DNA of 54,530 nt from Allosediminivita sp964397775 (GTDB lineage Bacteria > Pseudomonadota > Alphaproteobacteria > Rhodobacterales > Rhodobacteraceae): contig CAYNKL010000008.1 of assembly GCA_964397775.1 (NCBI GenBank), positions 1 to 54,530 on the forward strand, given 5' to 3'. The notes under the pieces were generated by a model that was not told where the DNA came from, searched no databases, and saw only the letters and a program-made list of their open reading frames with translations. Both the position numbers and the translations under genes were made by a program. Every line of letters starts with the position of its first letter. The stretch's first letter is position 1. Positions 15,722-23,803 of this stretch are shown here, piece by piece.

Positions 15722-16843
15722 ATGCCGACACCTCCTTTCCGCGCCGATCACGTGGGCAGCCTGCTGCGCCCCGAAAGCGTCAAGCTCGCCCGCAAGGCCT
15801 TCTACGAGGAAGGCACGCTGGACGTCGAAGGGCTGCGCTCGACCGAGGACGAGGCGATCCGCAACCTGATCCGGATGCAGGAAGGCGTGGGGCTGAAGGC
15901 CGTGACCGACGGTGAACAGCGCCGGTCCTTCTGGCACTTCGACTTCATGGGCTTCCTTGACGGCCTGACGCTGGAACAGCGCGAGCCCGAGGCGGGTGCC
16001 CAGTTTTCGGGCGTGAAGCTGCGCCCGACCATTCCCGTGGTCGACGGCCTGCTCGACTTCCCCGCAGACCACCCGCACATTGAGCACTTCCAGTTCCTTG
16101 CCAAGAACACCGACGTGGTGCCGAAGATCTCGATCCCCGGGCCCTCGGCGCTGCACTTCCGCGTCGCCAAGGAAGACATCGCGCCCAAGGAATACCAGGA
16201 CGTCGAGGCCTATACCGCGGCCATCGCCGAGACCTACAAGAAGGCCGTGAAGGCGTTCTACGATGCCGGCTGCCGCTACCTGCAGATGGACGACATCTTC
16301 TTTGCCTACCTCTGCGATCCCAAGCACCGCGAGGCCCAGAAGGCCAGCGGCGAGGATCCGGACTGGCTGATCGACCGCTATGCCTGGATGATGAACGAGG
16401 CGATCAAGGACCGCCCGGACGACATGTTCATCGGCATGCACATGTGCCGCGGCAACTTCCGCTCGACCCACGCGGCAGAAGGTGCCTACGACGCGGTGGC
16501 TGATGCGGTCTTCAACAAGACCGGCGTCGACATCTTCTTCATGGAGTACGACACCGACCGCGCGGGCGATCTTGCGCCGCTGGGTCAGCTCTCCAAGGGC
16601 AAGCAGCGTGTGCTGCCGGGTTTCATCACCACGAAGACCGCCGAGATGGAGACCATCGACGACCTGCGCCGCAAGTTCGACGAGGCCGCCAAGTACGCGC
16701 CGCTCGATCAGCTGGGCATCGCACCGCAGTGCGGCTTCGCCTCGACCGAGGAAGGCAACGACATCACCGCCGACGACCAGCGTCGCAAGCTGGAGCTTGT
16801 CGTGAAGACGGCGGAAGCAATCTGGGGCGGCGTCGAGAAGTAG
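15722..16843 (+). CDS. MetE-like (cobalamin-independent methionine synthase family) methyltransferase
   Basis: The product has 373 residues and matches the catalytic C-terminal half of cobalamin-independent methionine synthase, as in the YxjG/YxjH-type single-domain proteins. Visible are HVGSLLRP at the start, AVTDGEQRRSFWH, the barrel strand CRYLQMDDIFFAYLCDP, GMHMCRGNFRS as zinc-site region, and the last zinc ligand Cys in APQCGFASTEEGN. Such proteins transfer a methyl group to a thiol and lack the folate-binding N-terminal domain. It lies between marR and pobA in the same operon. A part in handling methyl groups from methoxylated aromatics is an attractive inference, as is simple methionine formation. 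The actual donor and acceptor are unknown. Confidence 0.88.
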   Translation: MPTPPFRADHVGSLLRPESVKLARKAFYEEGTLDVEGLRSTEDEAIRNLIRMQEGVGLKAVTDGEQRRSFWHFDFMGFLDGLTLEQREPEAGAQFSGVKLRPTIPVVDGLLDFPADHPHIEHFQFLAKNTDVVPKISIPGPSALHFRVAKEDIAPKEYQDVEAYTAAIAETYKKAVKAFYDAGCRYLQMDDIFFAYLCDPKHREAQKASGEDPDWLIDRYAWMMNEAIKDRPDDMFIGMHMCRGNFRSTHAAEGAYDAVADAVFNKTGVDIFFMEYDTDRAGDLAPLGQLSKGKQRVLPGFITTKTAEMETIDDLRRKFDEAAKYAPLDQLGIAPQCGFASTEEGNDITADDQRRKLELVVKTAEAIWGGVEK

Positions 16844-16878
16844 ACCCGCCACCAAGCGAAAAGCCAGGGAGGAGACCC

Positions 16879-16968
16879 ATGCTTGGACTGAACGAAGGGC
16901 GGGGCGCGGCGGGAGGCCGCGTTCCCACCCGCAAGACGTCGTGGCGCTGCCGCGACCGGGCCTGCTGA
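16879..16968 (+). CDS. Possible 29-residue small ORF before pobA
   Basis: ATG 16879 follows GGGAGGAG (16868-16875). The frame ends at TGA 16966-16968, 3 nt before the pobA ATG. The peptide (MLGLNEGRGAAGG... ending WRCRDRAC) is basic with two Cys. pobA itself has no good ribosome site, so translation of this ORF may feed ribosomes to pobA. No homology is recognised. Confidence 0.4.
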   Translation: MLGLNEGRGAAGGRVPTRKTSWRCRDRAC

Positions 16969-16971
16969 TCC

Positions 16972-18141
16972 ATGCGGACACAGGTGGCAATCATCGGCGG
17001 CGGGCCCTCGGGCCTGCTGCTCTCGCAGCTTCTGCACCGCATCGGTGTCGAAGCGGTGGTGCTGGAACGCCAGACCCGCGATCACGTGTTGTCGCGCATC
17101 CGGGCGGGCGTTCTCGAAAAGGGCATGATGGACCTGCTGGGGCAGGCCGGGGTCGATGACCGCGCCAAGCGCGAAGGCATTCCCCATGACGGCGTCGTGC
17201 TGTCCTACGACGACGATCGCGTGCGCATCGACTTTGCCAAGCACATCGACCAGCCGGTGACCGTCTACGGCCAGACCGAGGTCACCCGCGATCTCTACGA
17301 CGCGGCCGAGGCGCGCGGCACCACCGTCCTGCACAAGGTGTCGGACGTGGAACTGCACGATCTCGACGAGGACTCGCCCTACGTGACCTTCATGCACGAG
17401 GGGCAGGAAAAGCGGCTCGACTGCGATTTCGTGGTGGGCTGCGACGGCTTCCACGGGGTCAGCCGCAAGTCGATCCCCGACGACGTGCGCCGCGACTACG
17501 AAAAGGTCTATCCCTTCGGCTGGCTCGGCGTGCTGTCGGAAACGCCGCCGGTGCATGACGAGCTGATCTACGCAAGCTCGGGCCGGGGCTTTGCGCTCTG
17601 CTCCATGCGCAACCCGCATCTGTCGCGCTACTACGTGCAGTGTTCGCTCGACGACAAGGTCGAGAACTGGTCGGACGACGACTTCTGGGCCGAGCTCAAG
17701 CGCCGTATCCCGTCGGAGTTCGCCGAAAAGCTCGTGACCGGGCCCAGCATCGAGAAATCCATCGCGCCGCTGCGGTCCTTCGTGACCGAGCCCATGCGCT
17801 GGGGGCGACTGTTCCTCTGCGGGGACGCGGCCCACATCGTACCGCCCACCGGGGCCAAGGGACTCAACAGCGCGGCCTCGGACGTGCACTACCTCTTCGA
17901 GGGCCTTTCGCAGTGGTACCGCGACAGCGATGCCGAGGGTGTCGACCGCTACTCCGAACGCGCGCTCGCACGCGTCTGGAAGGTCGAGCGCTTCTCGTGG
18001 TGGATGACTTCGCTGCTGCACCGCTTCCCCGATCAGACCGATTTCGATCTCAAGATGCAGCGCGCCGAGCTGCTCTATCTGCGCGACACGCCCGCCGCGC
18101 AGGAAGCTCTGGCGCTCAACTACGTGGGGTTGCCGTATTGA
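16972..18141 (+). CDS. pobA: 4-hydroxybenzoate 3-monooxygenase
   Basis: This FAD- and NAD(P)H-dependent hydroxylase converts 4-hydroxybenzoate to protocatechuate. At 389 residues it is collinear with the Pseudomonas enzyme at an offset of one. The FAD motif is GGGPSG (9-14), the DG motif is CDGFHG (157-162), and the second FAD motif is LCGDAAHIVPPTGAKGLN. The substrate-binding residues correspond to Tyr200, Ser211, Arg213, Tyr221, Pro292 and Tyr384, and all are present. The stop overlaps the TTG start of pcaC, so the two are translationally coupled. Expression is expected to depend on the upstream MarR regulator. Confidence 0.97.
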   Translation: MRTQVAIIGGGPSGLLLSQLLHRIGVEAVVLERQTRDHVLSRIRAGVLEKGMMDLLGQAGVDDRAKREGIPHDGVVLSYDDDRVRIDFAKHIDQPVTVYGQTEVTRDLYDAAEARGTTVLHKVSDVELHDLDEDSPYVTFMHEGQEKRLDCDFVVGCDGFHGVSRKSIPDDVRRDYEKVYPFGWLGVLSETPPVHDELIYASSGRGFALCSMRNPHLSRYYVQCSLDDKVENWSDDDFWAELKRRIPSEFAEKLVTGPSIEKSIAPLRSFVTEPMRWGRLFLCGDAAHIVPPTGAKGLNSAASDVHYLFEGLSQWYRDSDAEGVDRYSERALARVWKVERFSWWMTSLLHRFPDQTDFDLKMQRAELLYLRDTPAAQEALALNYVGLPY

Positions 18142-18521
18142 CCGACCGTTACGAGACAGGAATGCAGGTGCGCCGCCGGGTTCTGGGCGACGCGCACGTG
18201 GACCGGGCCGAGGCCGCCAAGGGCGATCTCGACACGCCCTTCCAGGATCTGATCACCGAAAGCGCCTGGGGCACCGTCTGGGCCTCGGACGCGATCACCC
18301 CGCGCGAACGCTCCATGCTGACGCTGGCGCTGCTCGCGGCGACGGGGAACTTCGAGGAAGTGGAAATGCACGTCCGCGCCACCGCCCGCACCGGGGCAAG
18401 CCCGCGCGACGTGGCCGAGGCCTTTCAGCACGTGGCGATCTACGCCGGCGTGCCGCGCGCCAACCATGCGCTGAAGATTGCGAAACGCGTGTTCGCCGAG
18501 ATGGAGAAAGACGATGTATGA
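18138..18521 (+). CDS. pcaC: 4-carboxymuconolactone decarboxylase
   Basis: The enzyme decarboxylates gamma-carboxymuconolactone to beta-ketoadipate enol-lactone in the protocatechuate branch. The protein has 127 residues with the family segments RRRVLGDAHVDRA, ITPRERSMLTLALLAA and HVRATARTGASPRDV. The start is TTG 18138, overlapping the pobA stop in TTGA. The N-terminus MTDRYETGMQVRRR is normal for PcaC, while the next ATG (18162) would cut it. It stands alone and is not fused to PcaD. Its 3' end overlaps pcaH by 8 nt. The preceding enzyme, PcaB, is not encoded in this window. Confidence 0.95.
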   Translation: MTDRYETGMQVRRRVLGDAHVDRAEAAKGDLDTPFQDLITESAWGTVWASDAITPRERSMLTLALLAATGNFEEVEMHVRATARTGASPRDVAEAFQHVAIYAGVPRANHALKIAKRVFAEMEKDDV

Positions 18522-19242
18522 GGATTCACCCCTGATCCCGCGCAACCGCGCGGCGCATCCGGTGCCCTACGACCCGGGCTACAAGACCAGCGTCACGCGG
18601 TCGCCGAACCTGCCGCTGCTGTCGCTCGACAGCACGCCCTCCGAGGAAACCGGTCCGCGTTTCGGCCACAACATGATCGGCGCGCTCGACAACAACCTGA
18701 TCCTGAACTGGACCAAGGGCGAGGCGCCCGCCGTGGGCGAGCGCATCCTCGTGCACGGCCGCGTCATCGACGAAAACGGCCGCGCCGTGCCCAACACGCT
18801 GATCGAGGCCTGGCAGGCCAACGCGGGCGGGCGCTACCGGCACGTCAAGGACACCTACTTCGCGCCGCTCGATCCCAACTTCGGCGGCTGTGGGCGCACG
18901 CTGAGCGATGACGAGGGCTACTACCAGTTCCTCACCATCAAGCCCGGCGCCTATCCCTGGCCCAACCGGGGCAACGAATGGCGCCCGGCCCACATCCACA
19001 TCTCGGTCTTCGGCCATGCCTTCGGGCAGCGGCTGATCTCCCAGATCTACTTCGAGGGCGATCCGCTGATCGACCGCTGCCCGATCGCGGCGACCGTCAA
19101 GGATCGTGGCCAGCTCGAGCAGCTTGTGGCGCCGCTCGACATGGCGATGGCCAAGCCGATGGATTTCCTCGCCTACAAGTTCGACATCGTGCTGCGCGGC
19201 CGCCGCCAGACCTTCTTTGAAAACCGCCCGGAGGGGATGTGA
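18514..19242 (+). CDS. pcaH: Protocatechuate 3,4-dioxygenase beta subunit
   Basis: This subunit carries the non-heme Fe(III) site of intradiol ring cleavage, which turns protocatechuate into 3-carboxy-cis,cis-muconate. From ATG 18514 the product has 242 residues. The four iron ligands fall at Tyr108 (GGRYRH), Tyr147 (PGAYPWP), His160 and His162 (RPAHIHIS), matching Tyr408, Tyr447, His460 and His462 of the Pseudomonas putida enzyme. ATG 18514 is chosen because it overlaps the end of pcaC as in a coupled operon. The upstream in-frame ATG 18478 lies inside pcaC. pcaG follows after one base. Confidence 0.97.
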   Translation: MYEDSPLIPRNRAAHPVPYDPGYKTSVTRSPNLPLLSLDSTPSEETGPRFGHNMIGALDNNLILNWTKGEAPAVGERILVHGRVIDENGRAVPNTLIEAWQANAGGRYRHVKDTYFAPLDPNFGGCGRTLSDDEGYYQFLTIKPGAYPWPNRGNEWRPAHIHISVFGHAFGQRLISQIYFEGDPLIDRCPIAATVKDRGQLEQLVAPLDMAMAKPMDFLAYKFDIVLRGRRQTFFENRPEGM

Positions 19243-19243
19243 C

Positions 19244-19843
19244 ATGGTGCAGAAACTGACGACCCTCATGGAAACGCCCTCGCAGACCGCCGGGCCCTAC
19301 GTCCACATCGGCTGCGTGCCCACCTTCGCGGGTCTCGGCGGCATCTACCCCGAGGACCTCGCGCTCAGCCCCATCACCGACGCCGCCAAGGGCGAGATCG
19401 TGACCATCAAGGGCTCGGTCTACGACGGCACCGGTTGGGCGCTGCGCGATGCGCTGCTGGAAAGCTGGCAGGCGGATGCCCAGGGCATCTACCCCGGCCA
19501 GCCCGGCGCCGATCCGGGCGTGACCGGCTTCTGCCGCTTCACCGCCGACAAGGACAGCGGCGAATACACGCTTCGCACGGTCAAGCCCGGTACGGTCAAG
19601 ACCCGCGACGGCAAGGTCATGGCGCCGCATATCTCGCTCTGGATCGTGGCGCGCGGCATCAACATCGGCCTCAGCACCCGGATCTACTTCGGCGACGAGG
19701 ACAACGACGCCGATCCGATCCTCGCCCGGATCGAACAGCGCCCCCGCGTCGACACGCTGATTGCCAAGCCCGAGGGGGATGGTATCTACCGCTACGACAT
19801 CCGCCTTCACGGCGAGGGCGAAACAGTCTTTCTGGACATGTGA
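19244..19843 (+). CDS. pcaG: Protocatechuate 3,4-dioxygenase alpha subunit
   Basis: This is the non-catalytic partner of PcaH, and together they form the alpha-beta protomer of the dioxygenase. The product has 199 residues. It starts with TPSQTAGPYVHIG, the usual alpha-subunit opening, and contains ALLESWQADAQGIYPG, TVKPGTVKTRDG and APHISLWIVARGINIGL. The iron-binding Tyr/His set is not complete, as expected for the alpha chain. The start ATG 19244 lies one base after the pcaH stop. BKACE follows after 6 nt. Confidence 0.96.
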   Translation: MVQKLTTLMETPSQTAGPYVHIGCVPTFAGLGGIYPEDLALSPITDAAKGEIVTIKGSVYDGTGWALRDALLESWQADAQGIYPGQPGADPGVTGFCRFTADKDSGEYTLRTVKPGTVKTRDGKVMAPHISLWIVARGINIGLSTRIYFGDEDNDADPILARIEQRPRVDTLIAKPEGDGIYRYDIRLHGEGETVFLDM

Positions 19844-19849
19844 GGCACG

Positions 19850-20686
19850 ATGACCAAACCCTGCATTATCTGCGTAGCGATCACCGGGTCGCTGCCCAGG
19901 AAGGAAAACAACCCTGCCGTGCCGATCACCGTCTCCGAACAGGTGGAAAGCACGCAGGAAGCCTTCGAGGCGGGCGCCACCATCTGCCACGCCCACGTGC
20001 GCAACGATGACGAGACGCCCAGTTCCGACCCCGAGAAGTTCGCCCGCCTGAAGGAAGGGCTGGAAAAGCACTGCCCCGGCATGATCGTCCAGTTCTCGAC
20101 CGGGGGGCGCTCGGGGGCGGGTCAGGCGCGCGGCGGCATGCTGCCGCTGGCGCCTGACATGGCCTCGCTCTCGGTGGGATCGAACAACTTCCCCACCCGG
20201 GTCTACGAGAATCCGCCCGATCTGGTGGACTGGCTCGCCAGCGAGATGCTGACCCACGGCGTGAAGCCCGAGATCGAGGCATTTGACCTCTCGCACATCT
20301 TCCAGGCCGCCAAGATGGCCGAGGCGGGCAAGCTCGCGGGCACGCCCTACGTGCAATTCGTCATGGGGGTAAAGAATGCCATGCCCGCGGATCGCGAGGT
20401 CTTCGAGTTCTATATCCACACCGTGAAGCGGCTCTTCGGTGACGACGCGCCGTGGTGCGCGGCGGGCATCGGCGCGAACCAGTACCTCATCAACCAGTGG
20501 TCGGTGGAGCTGGGCGGGCATGCGCGCACGGGGCTCGAGGACAACGTGCGCCTCGACCGCGACACGCTTGCGCCCTCGAACGCGGCGCTGGTGGGCCGTG
20601 TCGTGGATCTCTGCGACAAGGCGGGCCGTCCGGTGGCGACGCCTGCGCAGGCGCGCGAACTGCTGGGGCTGAAACCCGCCGCCTGA
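19850..20686 (+). CDS. Beta-keto acid cleavage enzyme (BKACE, DUF849)
   Basis: The protein has 278 residues and belongs to the BKACE family, whose founding member Kce is the 3-keto-5-aminohexanoate cleavage enzyme of lysine fermentation. Members condense a beta-keto acid with acetyl-CoA and release acetoacetate and a new acyl-CoA. The zinc motif HAHVRN (His47, His49) and the segments IVQFSTGGRSG, EAFDLSHIFQAA, YVQFVMGVKNAMP and GGHARTGLEDN are present. As last gene of the pca operon, it could act on beta-ketoadipate to give succinyl-CoA and acetoacetate, replacing PcaIJ and PcaF. That function is inference from family chemistry and context. A hairpin follows. Confidence 0.92.
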   Translation: MTKPCIICVAITGSLPRKENNPAVPITVSEQVESTQEAFEAGATICHAHVRNDDETPSSDPEKFARLKEGLEKHCPGMIVQFSTGGRSGAGQARGGMLPLAPDMASLSVGSNNFPTRVYENPPDLVDWLASEMLTHGVKPEIEAFDLSHIFQAAKMAEAGKLAGTPYVQFVMGVKNAMPADREVFEFYIHTVKRLFGDDAPWCAAGIGANQYLINQWSVELGGHARTGLEDNVRLDRDTLAPSNAALVGRVVDLCDKAGRPVATPAQARELLGLKPAA

Positions 20687-20700
20687 GATTGACCCTGCCG

Positions 20701-20724
20701 CCCGCGCGACGCAGGTTGCGCGGG
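20701..20724 (+). terminator. Hairpin after the pob/pca operon
   Basis: CCCGCGCGAC (20701-20710) pairs with GTTGCGCGGG (20715-20724), ten pairs with one G-T, around a GCAG loop. It lies between the BKACE stop and the LysR start. There is no T-tract, so it is a weak or factor-assisted terminator. Confidence 0.5.
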
Positions 20725-20746
20725 AATCGGCACCACGGGGGCAGGC

Positions 20747-21649
20747 GTGATCCACAAGCTGGAAATGCTCATTGCGCTGGCCAAGGCGCGTCATTTCGGA
20801 CGTGCGGCGGAAAGCCTCGGGCTGACGCAGCCCACGCTTTCGAGCGGGATCCGGCAGCTCGAGGATGAGTTGGGCGTGAAGCTCGTGACGCGCGGCGCCC
20901 GCTTTCGCGGGCTGACGCCCGAGGGCGAGCGTGCGCTGGTCATGGCGCGCCAGATCGTCGGCGACGCGCGCCGCCTGCGCGAAGAGATGCGCTTTGCCCG
21001 CGAGGGCCTTTCGGGCGAGCTGCGCCTTGCCGTGATCCCCACCGCACTCACCCGTGCCTCGGATCTGGCCACGCGCTTCGCCGAGGCGCATCCCGGCGTG
21101 CGCTTGTCGATCCGGTCGCGCAATTCGCACGAAATCCTCGCCATGATCGACGATCTGGATGCGGACGCGGGCATCACCTACCTCGACAACGAACCGCTGG
21201 GCCGCGTGGCGCAGCTGCCGCTTTATCGCGAGCGCTACGCGCTGGTCTGCGGCGAGGACCATCCGCTGGCGGGGCGCGAGAGCGTGGCATGGAGCGATCT
21301 TGCCCGGCAGCGGTTCTGCCTGCTGACGCCGGACATGCAGAACCGCCGGATCATCGACCGCAGTTTCCTCGAGGCGGGCGTGACGGCGATGCCGGCGCTG
21401 GAATCGAGTTCCACGGTGGTGCTGGTGAGCACGGTCCTGTCCGGCGGCTGGGTCACGGTGCTGCCGCGCGAGATGGCCGCGTTTCTGGCCAAGGGGCACC
21501 CGCTGACGGTGGTGCCGATCACCGGCGGCGTGGCCGCGCCGGGCGTCGGGCTGGTGACCCAGTACCAGGAGCCGCAGACCCCGCTGATCCGCGCGCTTTT
21601 CGAGGTGGCCGAGCGGGCCGCGGGCGAGGAACCCGTCGATATTGATTGA
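20747..21649 (+). CDS. LysR family regulator of formate dehydrogenase
   Basis: This LysR-type regulator has 300 residues from GTG 20747. The N-terminal helix-turn-helix is KARHFGRAAESLGLTQPTLS, followed by SGIRQLEDELGVKLVTR. The effector domain starts at about residue 90 (GELRLAVIPTAL). A LysR gene (fdsR) directly before fdsGBACD is known from Cupriavidus-type formate dehydrogenase clusters, which makes this the likely regulator of the following operon. Here it is in tandem with fdsG, 83 bp upstream of it. Two copies of a LysR-type site lie at its 3' end and in the gap. The effector may be formate, but this is not shown. Confidence 0.92.
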   Translation: MIHKLEMLIALAKARHFGRAAESLGLTQPTLSSGIRQLEDELGVKLVTRGARFRGLTPEGERALVMARQIVGDARRLREEMRFAREGLSGELRLAVIPTALTRASDLATRFAEAHPGVRLSIRSRNSHEILAMIDDLDADAGITYLDNEPLGRVAQLPLYRERYALVCGEDHPLAGRESVAWSDLARQRFCLLTPDMQNRRIIDRSFLEAGVTAMPALESSSTVVLVSTVLSGGWVTVLPREMAAFLAKGHPLTVVPITGGVAAPGVGLVTQYQEPQTPLIRALFEVAERAAGEEPVDID

Positions 21650-21692
21650 AATCCTCTATTGCCAGACGGAACGGCGATATTGATTCAAGATC
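21637..21692 (+). promoter_or_regulatory. Tandem LysR-type operators before fdsG
   Basis: GATATTGATTCAAGATC at 21676-21692 is a 17-bp near-perfect palindrome (GAT-N-TTGA-N-TCAA-N-ATC, T-N11-A class), 40 bp before fdsG. A second copy, CGATATTGATTGAA, lies at 21637-21650 and covers the last codons of the LysR gene. The two copies share CGATATTGATT at a spacing of 38 bp. This is a classic LysR layout, with a recall site plus an activation site. Binding itself is inference. Confidence 0.6.
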
Positions 21693-21732
21693 GGTTTCGG
21701 TGTCTTCCTGCCCCAAAGACGGAGAGCCAGGC

Positions 21733-22209
21733 ATGACCACCCAAGCCGCCGAGCCCGCCCCCGAGGCGCTGGCCGAGATCATCGAAGCCCACACCCATCT
21801 CGAGGGGCCTCTTCTTCCGATCCTGCATGCCATGCAGGAGTCCTTCGGCTTCGTGCCCGGCACGGCGGTGCCGATGATCGCCAGGGCGTTGAAGCTCACC
21901 CGGGCCGAGGTGCACGGCGTCATCTCCTTCTACCACGATTTCCGCGAGGCGCCCGCCGGGCGCCATACCGTCAAGATCTGCCGGGCCGAGGCCTGCCAGG
22001 CGGTGGGCGGTACCGCCCTGTCCGAGGCGGTGCTGTCCAAGCTGGGCATCACCTGGGGCGAGACGACGGCTGACGGCGCCGTGACGGTGGAGCCTGTCTA
22101 TTGCCTCGGGCTTTGCGCCTGCGCCCCCGCGGCCATGGTCGACGGCAAGGTCATGGGCCGCGCCGACGCCGACCGCCTGACGGCGCTGGCCGGGGAGGGT
22201 GCGGCATGA
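21733..22209 (+). CDS. fdsG: NAD-dependent formate dehydrogenase gamma subunit
   Basis: This subunit is homologous to NuoE and carries a [2Fe-2S] cluster in the diaphorase part of the soluble formate dehydrogenase. The product has 158 residues. The cysteines are in KICRAEACQAVGG and VYCLGLCACAPA, with the spacings C-x4-C and C-x3-C of thioredoxin-like ferredoxins. ATG 21733 follows GGAGAGCC and starts MTTQAAEP. An upstream ATG at 21646 would run through the operator region and is rejected. The stop overlaps fdsB by ATGA. Confidence 0.95.
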   Translation: MTTQAAEPAPEALAEIIEAHTHLEGPLLPILHAMQESFGFVPGTAVPMIARALKLTRAEVHGVISFYHDFREAPAGRHTVKICRAEACQAVGGTALSEAVLSKLGITWGETTADGAVTVEPVYCLGLCACAPAAMVDGKVMGRADADRLTALAGEGAA

Positions 22210-23723
22210 AGATCTACGTTCCCCGCGACGCCGCCGCCAAGGCGCTGGGCGCCGACGAGGTGGCACAGGCCGTTGCGCGCGAGGCCGAGGCCCGCGGCAT
22301 GACCGTGCAAATCGTCCGCAACGGATCGCGCGGCATGGTCTGGCTGGAACCGCTGGTCGAGCTGGAGGCCTCCGGCCGCAGGCTCGCCTACGGGCCGGTA
22401 CAGGCCTCCGACGTGCCCGCGTTGCTCGACGGCACGCTCGACAGCCTCGGAGCGGTGGAGGACATCCCCTTCTTCGCCCGCCAGACCCGGCTGACCTTCG
22501 CGCGCGTCGGCCTGACTGATCCGCTTTCGCTCGACGACTACAAGGCCCACGGCGGGCTGGCCGGGCTGCGCCGCGTGCTGGACATGCGCGGCGAGGCGGT
22601 CATCGACGAGCTCAAGGCCTCGGGCCTGCGCGGCCGCGGCGGTGCGGGATTCCCGGCGGGCATCAAGTGGGACACGGTGCGGATGGCCCACGCCGACCGC
22701 AAGTACATCGTCTGCAACGCCGACGAGGGCGACAGCGGCACCTTTGCCGACCGCATGCTGATGGAGGGCGACCCCTTTTGCCTGATCGAGGGCATGGTGA
22801 TCGCGGGCGTCACCGTGGGCGCCACCAAGGGATTTGTCTACCTGCGCTCGGAATACCCCGACGCCATCGAGGTCATGACCGAGGCGGTCGAACTGGCCCG
22901 CGCGGCAGGCCTTCTGGGGGACGCGGTGCTGGGCACCGGCCCCGCCTTCGACATGGAGATCCGCGTCGGCGCGGGCGCCTATGTCTGCGGCGAGGAAACC
23001 TCGCTTCTGAACTCGCTCGAAGGCAAGCGCGGCGTGGTGCGCGCCAAGCCGCCGCTGCCCGCGCTCGAGGGGCTCTTCGGCAAGCCGACGGTCGTGAACA
23101 ACGTGCTCACCCTCGCCACGGTGCCGGTCATCTTCGAGAAGGGCGCCGAGCATTACGCGAGCTTCGGGCTGGGCCGATCCAAGGGCACCATGCCCATCCA
23201 GATCGCCGGCAACGTGGCACGCGGCGGGCTGTTCGAGACCGGCTTCGGCATGCCGCTGGGTGAGCTGGTCAATGACGTGGCCGGCGGCACCGCCTCCGGG
23301 CGGCCGGTCAAGGCCGTGCAGGTGGGCGGGCCGCTTGGCGCCTACATGCCTATCTCCAAGTTCGACACGCCCTTCGGCTACGAGGAATTCGACGGGCAGG
23401 GGGGCCTGATCGGCCACGCGGGCGTGGTGGTCTTCGACGACAGTGCCGACATGTGCGCCATGGCGCGCTTTGCTATGGAGTTCTGCGCGGTGGAAAGCTG
23501 CGGGAAGTGCACGCCCTGCCGCATCGGCGCCGTGCGCGGGGTCGAGACCATCGACCGCATCGCCGCCGGCGACGCGGCCGCGGTGCCGCTGCTGGAAGAT
23601 CTCTGCGAGACCATGCGCGACGGATCGCTCTGCGCGCTGGGCGGCTTCACGCCCTACCCGGTGCTTTCCGCGCTGCGCGGCTTCCCCGAGGAGTTCGGCC
23701 CCGCGCGGGAGGCGGCGGAATGA
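22206..23723 (+). CDS. fdsB: NAD-dependent formate dehydrogenase beta subunit (diaphorase)
   Basis: FdsB is the NuoF-like subunit that binds FMN and NAD and passes electrons from formate to NAD. It has 505 residues. Residues 1-120 are a thioredoxin-like extension. The flavoprotein core has GRGGAGFPAGIKW, CNADEGDSGTFADR and YVCGEETSLLNSLEG. The [4Fe-4S] ligands are in ESCGKCTPCRIGAVRG plus Cys in GSLCALGG. It overlaps fdsG by 4 nt. After its stop the operon is interrupted by 272 bp with a repeat copy and an assembly gap before fdsA. In related operons fdsB and fdsA are usually close, so this gap is suspicious. Confidence 0.95.
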   Translation: MKIYVPRDAAAKALGADEVAQAVAREAEARGMTVQIVRNGSRGMVWLEPLVELEASGRRLAYGPVQASDVPALLDGTLDSLGAVEDIPFFARQTRLTFARVGLTDPLSLDDYKAHGGLAGLRRVLDMRGEAVIDELKASGLRGRGGAGFPAGIKWDTVRMAHADRKYIVCNADEGDSGTFADRMLMEGDPFCLIEGMVIAGVTVGATKGFVYLRSEYPDAIEVMTEAVELARAAGLLGDAVLGTGPAFDMEIRVGAGAYVCGEETSLLNSLEGKRGVVRAKPPLPALEGLFGKPTVVNNVLTLATVPVIFEKGAEHYASFGLGRSKGTMPIQIAGNVARGGLFETGFGMPLGELVNDVAGGTASGRPVKAVQVGGPLGAYMPISKFDTPFGYEEFDGQGGLIGHAGVVVFDDSADMCAMARFAMEFCAVESCGKCTPCRIGAVRGVETIDRIAAGDAAAVPLLEDLCETMRDGSLCALGGFTPYPVLSALRGFPEEFGPAREAAE

Positions 23724-23754
23724 GCGGTTTCGCCGCGCTGACGCGCGCCGAGGT

Positions 23755-23803
23755 GGCGGGGGGCGCTGCCCCCCGCCACCCCCGGGATATTTCTGCCAAG
23801 AAG
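23755..23803 (+). repeat. Rhodobacteraceae-type intergenic repeat, copy A (cut by gap)
   Basis: GCGGGGGGC-GCT-GCCCCCCGC forms a hairpin and is followed by CCCCCGGGATATTT and CTGCCAAGAAG. The layout matches the copies at 36810, 46842 and 47896 in this window. The element runs into the N-gap. A similar tail, ACCAAGAAGAAG, reappears at 23932-23943. Confidence 0.75.
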
